Assembly (NCBI RefSeq): GCF_008632125.1 | Contig: NZ_VWRN01000017.1 | Coordinates: 97,935 to 161,934, forward strand | Length of the DNA: 64,000 nt | Direction of reading: 5' to 3' | Origin: Cupriavidus cauae | GTDB lineage: Bacteria > Pseudomonadota > Gammaproteobacteria > Burkholderiales > Burkholderiaceae | Shown: one piece after another, positions 26,133 through 36,053 of the stretch | Layout: each line of letters starts with the position of its first letter | Position numbering within the stretch: the stretch's first letter is position 1 | Made by a program: the position numbers and the translations under genes | Notes under the pieces: model-generated | Databases searched by the model: none | The model's input: only the letters and a program-made list of their open reading frames with translations | Told to the model about the DNA's origin: nothing

Positions 26133-27032
26133 ATGAAATTCAAGGAAATCTATGCCTTTCGCGCGGTAATGCGCACGGGCTCCATGACGGCCGCGGCCAA
26201 TGAGCTGTTCATGTCGCAGCCCAATGTCAGCCGGCTGATCTCCCAATTGGAAGCCTCCACCGGCCTGACGCTCTTTACCCGCAATGCCGGCCGGCTCGCG
26301 CCGACCGAAGAGGGATTGGCTTTTCTGCGGGAGGTTGATCGCACCTTCGTCGGGTTGGAAGCCCTGAAGGACGCCGCGCGCAATATCCGCCAGTTCGGCG
26401 CGGGCCGGCTGCGCATCGCCACGGTACCCTCGTTGGCGATGACGGTATTGCCGCTGGTGCTGCAACGCTTTCATGCGGACCATCCCGACGTCTACGTCGC
26501 CATGGAAACCGGCAGCACGCAGCTCGTGGCCGAGCAGGTCGGCAACCGCCATTGCGAGCTCGGACTGGTTTCCTATTTGCCCACTGCCGCCGTGACCGAG
26601 GCGCATCCGGTAGCCGAGCTGTTCGGCTGCTGCGTGCTGCCGCCCGGCCATCGGCTTGCGGCCCGCGAGGTCATCACGCCGGCCGACCTCGCCGGCGAAC
26701 CGTTCATCTCGATGGCCCATGGCGATGGGCTGCGCGCCGCCGTGGATGCCGCCTTCGCCGGCGACGACCGCCGGGTGATGCATTTCGAGACGCCCTATGG
26801 CGCGACCATCTGCAATATGGTCGGTCTTGGGCTGGGCGTGGGCATCGTCAATCCGCTGGTCGCCCGCATGTACCGGCACACCAATATCGTGGTGCGGCCA
26901 TTCGAGCCCCGCGTGCCCTTCGTCAGCTATCTGCTGCTGGCGCGCAATCGGCCGGCCAATCTGCTGGTGGACCGCTTTATCGCGCGCCTGCGCGAAGTCA
27001 TCGACGCGGAAATTGAAGGCTTGGCCGGCTGA
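26133..27032 (+). CDS. LysR-family transcriptional regulator
   Basis: A 299-residue LysR-type regulator. The HTH is FRAVMRTGSMTAAANELFM / SQPNVSRLISQLEASTG, followed by the effector domain. The ATG at 26133 fits the family N-terminus MKFKEIYAF; the longer frame is spurious. It lies upstream of and co-directional with the three-subunit oxidase genes and is their likely regulator. The similarity to opine-catabolism regulators of the OccR type is suggestive but unproven. Confidence 0.88.
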   Translation: MKFKEIYAFRAVMRTGSMTAAANELFMSQPNVSRLISQLEASTGLTLFTRNAGRLAPTEEGLAFLREVDRTFVGLEALKDAARNIRQFGAGRLRIATVPSLAMTVLPLVLQRFHADHPDVYVAMETGSTQLVAEQVGNRHCELGLVSYLPTAAVTEAHPVAELFGCCVLPPGHRLAAREVITPADLAGEPFISMAHGDGLRAAVDAAFAGDDRRVMHFETPYGATICNMVGLGLGVGIVNPLVARMYRHTNIVVRPFEPRVPFVSYLLLARNRPANLLVDRFIARLREVIDAEIEGLAG

Positions 27033-27038
27033 GCCCCC

Positions 27039-27086
27039 ACCGCAGAACCCACCTCAGACCCCACCTCAGACCCCACCTCAGACCCC
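27039..27086 (+). repeat. 12-bp tandem repeat (ACCTCAGACCCC) x4
   Basis: Three exact copies of ACCTCAGACCCC occupy 27051-27086, preceded by one diverged unit from 27039. They follow the LysR stop by a few bases. Confidence 0.85.
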
Positions 27087-27279
27087 ATCAGCTTTTCGTA
27101 TAGGTACCGCACGAATTGGTATTTGCGCGTATCAGGGGTCGGTGCGCATACTCGCTCGCATTGGCAACACCGGCCCGGAGCCACGGTTCCGGGCCAGGGC
27201 TGCCGCGATATTTGCGAGTCCCCACATGACTTTTGACAGGGCCCAAGGCCCGTTCCCGACCCGCGCGAGGGCGTGCTGA

Positions 27280-28425
27280 ATGGGCAACGCCTCCACTCCC
27301 TCCCAACATCCGATCTTCGATGTCGCCGTCGTCGGCGGCGGCCTGGTCGGCTCCGCGGTGGCCTATGGCCTGCGCGGCAGCGTCAGCTCCATCGCCGTGC
27401 TTGACGAGGGCGACGTCGCCCTGCGCGCCTCGCGCGGCAACTTTGGCCTGGTCTGGCTGCAGAGCAAGGGCTACGGCATGGGCGCCTACAGCCGCTGGAC
27501 GCTGGGCTCCGTGCGGCTGTGGCCCCAACTGGCGGCAAAACTGCTGGCGGAAACCGGCATCGACGTGGCGCTCGAGCAGAAAGGCGGGCTGACCCCGCTG
27601 ATGGGCGACTACGAGATCGAAGCGCGCCTGGCCTGGGTCAACAAGCTGATGTCCCAGCCGGGCGTCGAGCCCTACGAATGGAAGCTGCTGGATCATCACC
27701 AGGCGGCCTCGCTGGTGCCCGGGCTCGGCCCCGACGTGACCGGCGCCATCTGGACCCCGCACGACGGCATCGTCAACCCGCTGAAGCTGCTGCGCGCATT
27801 CCATATCGCTTTCAGCCAGAGCGACGTGCGCTACCTCCCCCATCACGGCGTAACGGCCATCACGCAGCTGTCGGACGGCGACTTCGTGCTGGACACGCCC
27901 AAGGGCAGCGTGCGGGCCCGCAAGATCGTGCTGGCTGCGGGCCTGCGCAATGGCGAACTGGGCCGCATGGTCGGCACCCATCTGCCGATGGCGCCCCAGC
28001 GCGGCCAGATCCTGGTGCTCGAACGCACGCGCCGCCTGCTCGATACCCCGATGGTGACGCTGCGCCAGAACGACGAAGGCAGCTGGCTCGTGGGCGATTC
28101 GCAGGAGGATGCGGGCTACGCCGACCATGTGACCACGTTGCCGATCCTCGCCACGCTGGCCGACCGCGCGGTGCGCACGCTGCCGGCGCTGCGCGAGGTG
28201 CGTGCGGTGCGCGCCTGGTCCGCCCTGCGCGTGCGCGCGCAGGATGGCTTCCCCGTTTACGAACAATCGGCCAGCCACCCCGGGGCCTTCCTGGTGACGT
28301 GCCACAGCGGCGTGACGCTGGCCGCCACGCATGCGATGACGCTCGCCCCCATGATCGCCGCCGGCGCGTTGGCGCCCGAGCTGGACACTTTTTCGACCCG
28401 GAGATTTCATGTTCAGAAGACTTGA
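27280..28425 (+). CDS. FAD-dependent amino-acid oxidoreductase, DAO family (HcnC/OoxB-like)
   Basis: A 381-residue flavoprotein of the D-amino-acid oxidase/glycine oxidase (DAO) family. It starts with a Rossmann ADP-binding motif (FDVAVVGGGLVGSAVAYGL) and ends with the AWSALRVRAQDGFPVYEQ region typical of the catalytic subunit in heteromeric dehydrogenases (octopine/nopaline oxidase, D-hydroxyproline dehydrogenase, HCN synthase HcnC). The next two genes supply a 2Fe-2S protein and a second flavoprotein, so this is the substrate-oxidising subunit. The 2Fe-2S gene starts 17 bp before its stop. Substrate unknown; an amino-acid or opine-like compound is likely. Confidence 0.85.
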   Translation: MGNASTPSQHPIFDVAVVGGGLVGSAVAYGLRGSVSSIAVLDEGDVALRASRGNFGLVWLQSKGYGMGAYSRWTLGSVRLWPQLAAKLLAETGIDVALEQKGGLTPLMGDYEIEARLAWVNKLMSQPGVEPYEWKLLDHHQAASLVPGLGPDVTGAIWTPHDGIVNPLKLLRAFHIAFSQSDVRYLPHHGVTAITQLSDGDFVLDTPKGSVRARKIVLAAGLRNGELGRMVGTHLPMAPQRGQILVLERTRRLLDTPMVTLRQNDEGSWLVGDSQEDAGYADHVTTLPILATLADRAVRTLPALREVRAVRAWSALRVRAQDGFPVYEQSASHPGAFLVTCHSGVTLAATHAMTLAPMIAAGALAPELDTFSTRRFHVQKT

Positions 28426-28717
28426 TGCACCCGTCGTGCAAGCTGCCGGCCGCACGGTGCGTGTCATCGTCGACGGCGTCGCGCTGGAATGCCGCGAGGG
28501 TGACAGCGTCGCCGCGGCCCTGTTCGCAGCCGGCGTGCAAGCCTGCCGTGACACCGCCGTGTCGGGTGCGGCGCGCGGTCCCTTCTGCATGATGGGCGTC
28601 TGCTATGACTGCCTAGTGCGCATCGACGGCCGGCCCAACCAGCAGGCCTGCATGACGCCGGTGCGCGATGGCATGACGGTGCAGCGCCAGCTGGGCGCGC
28701 GCGAGGTGGCGGTATGA
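28409..28717 (+). CDS. (2Fe-2S)-binding subunit (HcnA-like)
   Basis: A 102-residue ferredoxin-fold protein with a Fer2_4-type cluster site: C in ACRDTAVS, then CMMGVCYDC and the final ACMTPV cysteine. It is the electron-transfer subunit of the heteromeric oxidase. A CGGAG ribosome site precedes the ATG, which lies within the upstream gene. Its stop overlaps the next start by 4 bp (ATGA). Confidence 0.88.
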   Translation: MFRRLDAPVVQAAGRTVRVIVDGVALECREGDSVAAALFAAGVQACRDTAVSGAARGPFCMMGVCYDCLVRIDGRPNQQACMTPVRDGMTVQRQLGAREVAV

Positions 28718-30216
28718 ACGACATGGCCTCCGACATGGCTTCCATTTCCGTCGAGATCCCGCAGTACGACCTGCTGGTGGTTGGCGCCGGCCCCGCCGGC
28801 CTGGCCGCGGCAACCCACGCCGCCGGCCTCGGCCTTGTCACCGCACTGATCGACGAACAGCCCGCGCCGGGCGGACAGATCTATCGCGCGGTCGGCAGTA
28901 CCCCGGTGCAGGATCGCAACATCCTGGGCGCCGACTACTGGCACGGCCTGGAGCTGCTGGAGCCCTTCGCACGCAGCGGCGCACGCTATCTGTCCTCGGC
29001 CACCGTGTGGTCGATCAATCGACTCGAGCCGCAGGCCGGCGGCCAGCCGGCGGGCTTCGAGGTCGCCTACTCCGTGTCCAAGGGTGGGGAAGAACCGCAG
29101 GCCTCGCTGCTGCACTGCCGGCACATCATCCTGGCCACGGGCGCCCAGGAGCGGCCCTTCCCCATCCCGGGCTGGACCTTGCCGGGCGTCATCACGGCAG
29201 GGGCCGGGCAGATCCTGCTCAAGACCTCGGGCGTCGTGCCGGAAGGACGCACCGTGCTCGCAGGCGGCGGACCGCTGCTCTATCTGCTGGCCTATCAGTA
29301 CCTGAATGCGGGCGTGAAGCTGGACGCCATTCTCGAAACCACGGCAAGCAGCCAATGGCTGCAGGCGCTGCCTCATGCGTGGAGCTTCCTGCGATCGCCC
29401 TACCTTGGCAAGGGCCTGACGCTGATGCGCGCGGTCCGCAAGGCGGTGCCCATCGTCAGCGGCGTCACCGCGCTGGAGGCGTTGGCGGGCGCGAATGGCC
29501 AGCTGGCCGAAGTGCGATATACCGCGGGCGGCCAGAGCCGTTCGATGGCCGTTGACCAGTTGCTGCTGCATCAGGGCGTGGTCCCGAATACCAACCTGTC
29601 GCGCGCTGTCGGCGCCGAGCATGCGTGGAACGACCTGCAGGACTGCTGGGAACCGGTCGTCGATGCCTGGGGCGCGACCTCGGTGCCGCAACTGAGCATC
29701 GCCGGCGACGGCGCGGGCATCGCGGGCGCGATGGCAGCGGAGCACCGCGGGCGCATCGCAGCAGTGCACGTCGCCGCGGCGTTGGGACGCATCGACACCG
29801 CCGCCCGCGACCGCGAGGCCGCACCGCATCAGGCTGCTCTCGCACGCGCTACGCGGGGCCGGGAATTCCTCGAGGTGCTGTACCGCCCCGCGACGCAGTT
29901 CCGCCGCCCGGTGGGCGACACCATCGTCTGCCGCTGCGAAGAGGCCACCGCCGAGCAAGTACGGCATGCCGCCCGCATCGGCTGCCAGGGCCCCAACCAG
30001 ATGAAGGCATTCCTGCGCTGCGGGATGGGCCCCTGCCAGGGCCGGTTCTGCGGACTGACGGTGACCGAGCTTATCGCCGACGAGCAGCAGCGCCATCCGC
30101 GCGACGTGGGCTACTACCGGCTGCGCTTCCCGACCAAGCCCGTGACGCTGGGGGAAATCGCCACGCTGCCGCAGACCCCGGCATCGCGCGAGGCGGTCGT
30201 GCGTTTCAAGAAGTAA
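28714..30216 (+). CDS. FAD/NAD(P)-binding oxidoreductase with C-terminal BFD-type cluster (HcnB/OoxA-like)
   Basis: A 500-residue flavoprotein. It has an N-terminal Rossmann motif (LLVVGAGPAGLAAATHAAGLG), a second ADP-binding region near residues 170-190 (GRTVLAGGGPLLYLLAYQYL), and a C-terminal (2Fe-2S) BFD-like domain with cysteines in VCRCEEATAEQV and CGMGPCQGRFCG. Such subunits form the pyridine-nucleotide-like partner of DAO-family dehydrogenases. Translationally coupled to the 2Fe-2S gene. The whole module probably feeds electrons from an amino acid or opine to the respiratory chain. Confidence 0.87.
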   Translation: MNDMASDMASISVEIPQYDLLVVGAGPAGLAAATHAAGLGLVTALIDEQPAPGGQIYRAVGSTPVQDRNILGADYWHGLELLEPFARSGARYLSSATVWSINRLEPQAGGQPAGFEVAYSVSKGGEEPQASLLHCRHIILATGAQERPFPIPGWTLPGVITAGAGQILLKTSGVVPEGRTVLAGGGPLLYLLAYQYLNAGVKLDAILETTASSQWLQALPHAWSFLRSPYLGKGLTLMRAVRKAVPIVSGVTALEALAGANGQLAEVRYTAGGQSRSMAVDQLLLHQGVVPNTNLSRAVGAEHAWNDLQDCWEPVVDAWGATSVPQLSIAGDGAGIAGAMAAEHRGRIAAVHVAAALGRIDTAARDREAAPHQAALARATRGREFLEVLYRPATQFRRPVGDTIVCRCEEATAEQVRHAARIGCQGPNQMKAFLRCGMGPCQGRFCGLTVTELIADEQQRHPRDVGYYRLRFPTKPVTLGEIATLPQTPASREAVVRFKK

Positions 30217-30456
30217 GGGGTGATGGCCAGCGTGCCCGGCATGCAGGTGCGGCTGGCCAACGCCACCAGGAAACTATCGCGTCGAAGAACGCGTCGCCGG
30301 ACTGCCATGCGGTACGGCGCAACACAACTAGAAAGCGAGCACCGCAGGCGACAAGCGTCGGGGCATATCGAAGCTCCGCCCGCGCCCAAGGCGCCGCAAC
30401 GATCCAGTGCAGCAGCGACATCCTGAGAGGATTCCACCCATCTACGAGGACCAACC

Positions 30457-31422
30457 ATGGCATTTTTCAAGATCGTTCCCGCTGTCGTACTGGCATTCGC
30501 TGCCACACAAGCCGTCGCCCAGGAATTGCCTCCCGGGCCCATCCGCATGCTGGTCGGCTTCGCGCCCGGCGGCGGCAACGATGTCATCGCTCGCGTCGTC
30601 GCCACGCAATTCCAGCTGAACACCAAGCAGACCATGGTGGTGGAAAACCGGCCCGGCGGTGGCAGCACCATCGCCACCGCGGAAATGGCACGCGCCACGC
30701 CCAACGGCTCGGTGCTGCTGCTCGGATCGGTGGGCGGACAGGCTATCGCCCCTTCGGTCTACAGCAAGCTTCCCTATGACCCCGTCAAGGGCGTGCAGCC
30801 TGTCTCGCTGGTGGCGAAATCCGCCAACGCGCTGGTCGTCAACAACTCGCTGCCGGTGAAGACCGTGCAGGAGCTGCTGGCCTATGCGAAGGCCAACCCG
30901 GGCCAGCTCAATGTCGCCTCGCCGGGCAACGGCACGATCTCGCACCTGTCCGCGGAGCTGTTCAAGAGCATGGCCGGCGTGGCCATCACCCACATCCCCT
31001 ATCGCGGCGACGCGCCTGCCATGCAGGACGTGATGGCGGGTCAGGCGCAGATGACGTTTGCCAGCCTGCCGTCGGCCAAGGCCGGCGCCGACTCCGGCAA
31101 GGTCCGCATCATCGCGGTGACCAGCGCCAAGCGCGTGGAAACCATGCCGGACGTGCCGACCATCGCCGAGTCTGGCGTGCCGGGCTACGAAGTGGTGTCC
31201 TGGTATGGGGTCTTCACCACCGGCGGCACGCCCATGCCGACCGTGAAGCGCCTCGCCCAGGAAATCGCCGCGGTAGTGGCAACCCCCTCGGTCCGCAATT
31301 CCATCACCAAGCAGGGCATGGAACCCAGCGCACTGGGCCCGGTGGAATTCGCCCAACTGGTGAACCGGGATTCCCAAAAATGGGACAAGGTCGTGAAGAG
31401 TGTCGGGATCAAGCTGGACTGA
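30457..31422 (+). CDS. Bug/TctC-family periplasmic binding protein
   Basis: A 321-residue exported receptor: signal peptide MAFFKIVPAVVLAFAATQAVA, then QELPPGPIRMLVGFAPGGGNDV. It contains the conserved MVVENRPGGGSTIA loop that closes over a carboxylate ligand, and HIPYRGDAPAMQDVMAGQ. Bug proteins capture carboxylates or amides in the periplasm; no TctAB genes are adjacent. It lies 240 bp downstream of the oxidase genes on the same strand, so it may import that enzyme's substrate. A terminator follows. Confidence 0.88.
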   Translation: MAFFKIVPAVVLAFAATQAVAQELPPGPIRMLVGFAPGGGNDVIARVVATQFQLNTKQTMVVENRPGGGSTIATAEMARATPNGSVLLLGSVGGQAIAPSVYSKLPYDPVKGVQPVSLVAKSANALVVNNSLPVKTVQELLAYAKANPGQLNVASPGNGTISHLSAELFKSMAGVAITHIPYRGDAPAMQDVMAGQAQMTFASLPSAKAGADSGKVRIIAVTSAKRVETMPDVPTIAESGVPGYEVVSWYGVFTTGGTPMPTVKRLAQEIAAVVATPSVRNSITKQGMEPSALGPVEFAQLVNRDSQKWDKVVKSVGIKLD

Positions 31423-31455
31423 TTTTTTTGATTTGCAGTGCCCCTGTAGTACTCG

Positions 31456-31487
31456 CCCGGGCGTCGGAGGACGGCCCGGGTTTTTTT
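31456..31487 (+). terminator. Rho-independent terminator after the Bug gene
   Basis: Stem CCCGGGC / (G)GCCCGGG, extended by GTC/GAC with one bulged base, loop GGAG, then seven T. Confidence 0.75.
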
Positions 31488-31512
31488 CTCTTCAGTAGTA
31501 GTCAGCCGTCCG

Positions 31513-31980
31513 CTATGGCCGAGGGGGCATTCTCGCTTCAACCTGGCGCAAGACCGTGGCTTCAAACCGGGCTTTTTGGATACGTCTCGCCAATAGCACA
31601 ACGCCAAACGAGAGAACAAAAGGAATGGCGAACAGCTTGAAGTTGACCCATAGGAAGGTGCTGAGGGACGCCACTACGAAATTCAGCGCCGCAATGACAG
31701 ACATCAGCGCGGCCATGCCGAAGGACAATTCGCGCCATTCCGCAATGGTCAACTGAAGCCTCCAGCCAAAGACAAACTGTACCGGGCTTCGACGAAACAG
31801 CGAATCGGCGACGATAAACATCGCTGCATAAGAAACGAAAATGATTGTCGGCTCGAGTAATTCGACGTGAGGGCGAAGACCGAAGCTCGGCCACATGCTG
31901 ATCAACGCCGAAATTGCCATGCCCACCGGCGTCAGAACGACTACGGTTCTCCACAGAAGACCCCAACTCAATCCGACCAT
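31513..31980 (-). CDS. IspZ/YciB-like small membrane protein
   Basis: A 155-residue integral membrane protein with four to five hydrophobic segments. The segment NFVVASLSTFLWVNFKLFAIPF resembles the tail of intracellular septation protein A/YciB, which helps organise the cell envelope and division. The homology is partial, so I call it YciB-like. Not operonic with anything. Confidence 0.55.
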   Translation of the reverse strand: MVGLSWGLLWRTVVVLTPVGMAISALISMWPSFGLRPHVELLEPTIIFVSYAAMFIVADSLFRRSPVQFVFGWRLQLTIAEWRELSFGMAALMSVIAALNFVVASLSTFLWVNFKLFAIPFVLSFGVVLLARRIQKARFEATVLRQVEARMPPRP

Positions 31981-32278
31981 TCACCTATCCCCGTTCCCCA
32001 ATTATTATTCTTATCCCCAGTCCTCGCCGCCGTGCTCTCCGGCACTAACCATAGTGAGAATGTGGCCCAGCTTTACATAGGGCGAATGCTATTGACGATT
32101 TGGCAAATCGTTTGTCAACAAACGTTAAAACGGTACAGCCCCACGGTAATTCGCCCATTGCGGAGCATCGGATTGTAGAGGCCTCAAGAAATTAAGTAAC
32201 TGCCCCATTCGTAGGGGTGAATGCGTCGTTGGCGGAGGGACGCCGCCGAACATTGCCTCAATTCAATGCCAACGATTG
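31981..32278. other. Intergenic stretch between membrane protein and argC
   Basis: 298 bp without a gene. It contains two adjacent inverted repeats around 32095-32123 (separate entry) and AT-rich DNA. No terminator for argC is recognisable. Confidence 0.4.
32095..32123. promoter_or_regulatory. Two adjacent inverted repeats
   Basis: ACGATTT-GGC-AAATCGT (32095-32111) and GTTTGT-CA-ACAAAC (32110-32123) are perfect dyads that touch. Their position in an intergenic region suggests a regulator-binding site, but no cognate gene is evident. Confidence 0.4.
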
Positions 32279-33202
32279 CTATGCCAGCATCAGGTCCAGG
32301 TTCTGAATCGCTGCACCAGATGCGCCCTTTCCAAGATTGTCGAAGACCGCGGACAGAAGGACGTGGCCGTGCTGCGCGCCAGCAAATACGCTCAGGCGCA
32401 TGTCGTTCGTACCGTTCAGCGCTTGCGGATCCAGATGCTTCAAGGTGCTCGATTCCTGCAGCGGCAAGACATGTACGTGGTCCGCGTTCGCATAGTGGCG
32501 CGCGAGGCAGGCGTGCAACGTCTCGCCATTGACGCCCGGGGCCAGCAGCCGCAACGCCAGCGGCACCGTCAGCACGATGCCCTGGCGGAACGCTCCGTAC
32601 GCAGGGACGAAAATGGGCGGCTGCGCGAGCCCGGCGTGCTGCTGGATCTCCGGCGTGTGCTTGTGCGCGAGTTCCAGCCCATAGACCTGGAATGACGGCG
32701 CGCTGGCGGCGCCCAGCCCCTCATATTCCTCCACGCCGGCGCGTCCGCGCCCCGAGTAGCCGGATACCGCATGAATGCTGATGGGGTAATCGCCCGGTAT
32801 CAGCCCGGCCTGCACCAACGGACGCAGCAGGCCAATTGCACCGGTCGGATAGCAACCCGGGTTGGTGACCCGACGTGCGTTTGCAATTCGCTCCGCCTGC
32901 TCGGGCGCCATTTCGGGGAATCCGTATGTCCAGTCCGGGTGTGTACGGTGCGCCGAGCTGGCGTCGATGACCCGGACCGCGGGATTGACAATGGCCGCCA
33001 CTGCCTCGCGCGCGGCGGCATCCGGCAAACAGAGGATGGCGATATCGCAGGCATTCAAGGCTTCTGCGCGCCGCCGCAGATCCTTGCGCTCGGCAGCCGC
33101 CAGCGTCATCAGCCGGATGTCGGTCCGGTGACGCAGCCGTTCGTGGATCAGCAACCCGGTGGTACCTTGGTCGCCGTCGATGAAAACAACGGGTGAGCTC
33201 AT
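32279..33202 (-). CDS. argC: N-acetyl-gamma-glutamyl-phosphate reductase, type 2
   Basis: A 307-residue NADPH-dependent reductase of arginine biosynthesis, converting N-acetylglutamyl phosphate to N-acetylglutamate semialdehyde. The N-terminal nucleotide-binding [14 protein letters not shown] and the catalytic cysteine in [14 protein letters not shown] are clear, and [13 protein letters not shown] is typical of the short (type 2) form. ATG at 33202 gives the usual length; GGAG lies about 10 bp upstream. It stands apart from other arg genes here. The divergent LysR gene starts 137 bp away. Confidence 0.88.
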   Translation of the reverse strand: MSSPVVFIDGDQGTTGLLIHERLRHRTDIRLMTLAAAERKDLRRRAEALNACDIAILCLPDAAAREAVAAIVNPAVRVIDASSAHRTHPDWTYGFPEMAPEQAERIANARRVTNPGCYPTGAIGLLRPLVQAGLIPGDYPISIHAVSGYSGRGRAGVEEYEGLGAASAPSFQVYGLELAHKHTPEIQQHAGLAQPPIFVPAYGAFRQGIVLTVPLALRLLAPGVNGETLHACLARHYANADHVHVLPLQESSTLKHLDPQALNGTNDMRLSVFAGAQHGHVLLSAVFDNLGKGASGAAIQNLDLMLA

Positions 33203-33339
33203 ACGTGGATACTCCGCTGGGATTGGGGTTGCAAGAAGTCGAACGTGACGAACGAGCCCCATCTTCGGCGGACCGCTACAATAGGGAAAGTTGAATTTCA
33301 CAACGAGAACATTCATCTTTCCTGAACCCGGACGCCGAC

Positions 33340-34224
33340 ATGCGAGAGATCAGCCTGGACCGCTTGCGCACCCTGGTCACCATTGCGGACCGGGGCTCAT
33401 TTGCCGATGCCGCGCGTGCCTTGCACCTGGCGCCGCCAACGGTCAGCCTCCATATCGCCGAACTGGAAGACCGCATTGGGGCTCCACTGCTGTCGCGCAA
33501 GCGCGGACATGTCAGGCCGTCGGCGATCGGAGAGGTGCTGGTGGAGCGCGCACGTCGGCTGCTGGCCGATGCGGAGCAGGCGTTGGACGATATTCAGCGC
33601 CAGGTGCAGGGGCTCGAAGGACGCGTTCGGCTGGCTGCATCGACTGGCGCGCTCGCGCACCTGCTGCCGCAGGCGCTGGAGGGTCTGCGCCAGCGCCATC
33701 CTGCTATCGACATTCAGGTTGCCGTGCTGACCTCACAGGAAACGTTGTCCCGGCTGGCGGATGGGACGCTGGATGTGGGACTGGTCGCACTGCCTCAGCC
33801 ACCGGTAGCTGGACTCGTGATCAAGCCGTGGAGGCGCGACCCCGTGATGGCCTTTGTGCCGGCGCATTGGCGTTGCCCGGCGCGCGTCACGCCCGAATGG
33901 CTCGCTGCCCAACCTCTGATTCTCAATGACGCGACCACGCGGCTTTCCCGCCTGACCGCTGAGTGGTTCGCGACGGCGGGCTATCATCCTGCGCCTCGCA
34001 TTCAGCTGAACTACAACGATGCGATCAAGAGTCTGGTAGCAGCAGGTTATGGTGCGGCGCTGTTGCCCCACGAGGCGACGGCGCCATTACCGGACAAGCG
34101 CATTGTCATGCGTCCGCTGCGCCCGGCGTTGTGGCGTCGGCTCGGCATTGCACATCGTGCGGGGCACGTTGAACGTTCCACGCAACACGTACTGGATATG
34201 CTGCGGGATCTGAGATTGGCGTAG
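33340..34224 (+). CDS. LysR-family transcriptional regulator, divergent to argC
   Basis: A 294-residue LysR-type regulator with [23 protein letters not shown] / [22 protein letters not shown]. The divergent position across 137 bp from argC suggests it controls argC or both genes. Known LysR regulators of arginine metabolism such as ArgP could be compared, but specific assignment is not possible. Confidence 0.85.
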   Translation: MREISLDRLRTLVTIADRGSFADAARALHLAPPTVSLHIAELEDRIGAPLLSRKRGHVRPSAIGEVLVERARRLLADAEQALDDIQRQVQGLEGRVRLAASTGALAHLLPQALEGLRQRHPAIDIQVAVLTSQETLSRLADGTLDVGLVALPQPPVAGLVIKPWRRDPVMAFVPAHWRCPARVTPEWLAAQPLILNDATTRLSRLTAEWFATAGYHPAPRIQLNYNDAIKSLVAAGYGAALLPHEATAPLPDKRIVMRPLRPALWRRLGIAHRAGHVERSTQHVLDMLRDLRLA

Positions 34225-34353
34225 GAGCGCCCGTTTTTCGCCTCGGTTCGTTCTCGCCGCGGCGCAATCGTAGTCGCATCGGTGTGGCGGATTGCCGTGG
34301 AAATGGCCCACTCAAGCGGTATCATGAGCGCCCTATTCAAAGGAAATACCGCG

Positions 34354-34818
34354 ATGCAAGTCCTGGTCGACGCAGACGCCTGCCCGGTCGTAGTCAAGGA
34401 AATGTTGTACCGAGCGGCGCAACGCCTAGAAGTGTGCGTCACGCTGGTCGCCAATCAGTACATGCGCACGCCGCCTTCGCGCTTCATCAAATCGATCCAG
34501 GTGCCGGCGGGCTTCGACGCCGCCGACGAGCGGATCGTCGAGCTGGTCAACGCCGGTGACCTTGTGATTACGGCGGACATCCCACTTGCATCGGCTGCCC
34601 TGGACAAGGGCGCCCACGTGCTCGAGCCACGAGGAAGCTGGTTCACCCGGGAGAACATCCAGGAGCGCTTGACGATGCGTGAGGTAATGGACCAGCTCCG
34701 CGCCTCGGGCATCGATACGGGCGGGCCGGCGCCGTATTCCGCTCAGGACAGCAAGGCGTTTGCCGGCCAACTGGATCGGTTCCTGGCGCGCCATGCGCCG
34801 CCGAAAGCGGTCCCTTAA
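34354..34818 (+). CDS. YaiI/YqxD family protein (DUF188)
   Basis: A 154-residue protein with the family signature [16 protein letters not shown] at the N-terminus and [15 protein letters not shown] in the middle. The DUF188 fold resembles NYN/PIN-like nucleases, but activity is unproven. The ATG at 34354 is preceded by AAGGAAA. It is single-gene, and its decayed paralogue lies at 13557-13812. Confidence 0.85.
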   Translation: MQVLVDADACPVVVKEMLYRAAQRLEVCVTLVANQYMRTPPSRFIKSIQVPAGFDAADERIVELVNAGDLVITADIPLASAALDKGAHVLEPRGSWFTRENIQERLTMREVMDQLRASGIDTGGPAPYSAQDSKAFAGQLDRFLARHAPPKAVP

Positions 34819-34882
34819 CGCGTACCAGACATAGAAGAGCATGGGTGGACAAGCGAGGCCCGCCCTGGGGATGCTCGGACCT

Positions 34883-35956
34883 TTACGTCTTCCCGGCCCG
34901 AGGCGGCGCGCAAGATTCCCGCATGACAACATGCGTCGTCAGCCGAATCTCCTCGCCCTCCAGCACCTTCCCCTCGCCTCTTCCCGAACCCACGCCAATA
35001 GATCGCAGCAGCATCTCCGCCGCCGCCGTCCCCACCGCCTCCAGATCCCAATTGATCGCCGTGATCGCCGGCGAGTAAAGCTGCGCGAGATCGCTGTCGC
35101 CGACGCAGATCAGGCTGACATCCTGCGGCACGCGGTTCCCGGTCTGCTTCATCGCCTGCAGGACGCCGGAGAGAATCCGTGTACCGAGGCAGATGAAAGC
35201 GGTCGGTCGATCCTTGGCCGAGAGAAGTGCCAATGCATCGCTGAATGACAGATCCATCGCCGAGCGGCTGGATCGCACCAGCGTGTTGTCCACAGTCAGG
35301 CCGCGTTCTTCCATCGCCTCGCGATAGCCGTTGATGCGCTCTCGGCCCGGGCGCAATGCGCCGTCGGAGGTCATCAGCGCGATGCGGGTGTGCCCCAGGT
35401 CGAGCAGGTATCGTGTCGCTTCGTATGAACCGCGGGCGTGTTCGACATGAACGCCGACACCTTGCGCGCCGAAATCGCGGTCCATCGCGACAACGGCGAG
35501 ATCGCGGGAGATCTGGGCCAGGTAATCGGGGCGCTCGGTTTCACAGGGCCCGAGAATCAGTCCATCGACGCGGCGGCGTCGGAAGAGGTCCACCATCAGC
35601 TCTTCCTGCGCCTTGTTGTTATGCGTGTTGCCGACCACCATCGCATAACCCTCGCGCTGCAGCCGCGTCTCCACGGCCGTGATGATGCGGGCGTATAGCG
35701 GATTGGCCAGATCGGACACCAGCAGGCCCACGACGCCGGAGGTGCCGGTGCGCATGCTTTGCGCAATCGGATCGGGCGCATACGCCAGGGCTTTGGCGGC
35801 GCGCTCGACGGCCTGCAGCGCGGCCTCGCTTACCGGGCCGCTGCGGTTCAGGGCGCGCGATGCCGTCCCCACCGAAACGCCGGCGGCCCGCGCCACGTCA
35901 CGGATGGTGACGCGGGCGGGCGTATCGGAGCTGGGGGTGCGCGTTCGGCTGGTCAT
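34883..35956 (-). CDS. LacI/GalR-family transcriptional regulator
   Basis: A 357-residue LacI-type repressor: N-terminal HTH with hinge (VTIRDVARAAGVSVGTASRALNRSGPVSEAALQAVERAAKALAY), then a periplasmic-binding-protein-like effector domain. I placed the start at 35956; a longer start at 35983 is possible. It is downstream of the SDR gene on the same strand, with about 100 bp between them. Two perfect 14-bp LacI-type palindromes lie about 1.4 kb upstream, between the VOC and Bug genes, and are the probable targets. Confidence 0.85.
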   Translation of the reverse strand: MTSRTRTPSSDTPARVTIRDVARAAGVSVGTASRALNRSGPVSEAALQAVERAAKALAYAPDPIAQSMRTGTSGVVGLLVSDLANPLYARIITAVETRLQREGYAMVVGNTHNNKAQEELMVDLFRRRRVDGLILGPCETERPDYLAQISRDLAVVAMDRDFGAQGVGVHVEHARGSYEATRYLLDLGHTRIALMTSDGALRPGRERINGYREAMEERGLTVDNTLVRSSRSAMDLSFSDALALLSAKDRPTAFICLGTRILSGVLQAMKQTGNRVPQDVSLICVGDSDLAQLYSPAITAINWDLEAVGTAAAEMLLRSIGVGSGRGEGKVLEGEEIRLTTHVVMRESCAPPRAGKT

Positions 35957-36053
35957 TGATGATCCGCTGGAATGTCCAAGCATGCGGCAATCTTCGCAGG
36001 CTTCCTGGCCCGCTATTATCGTCGAAAGCCAGGGCCAGGCCGTGCCGTTTCTC

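Noticed and set aside
27280..30216. Hydrogen cyanide synthase assignment for the three-subunit oxidase
   Set aside because: The same layout occurs in opine and hydroxyproline dehydrogenases, so HcnABC cannot be asserted.
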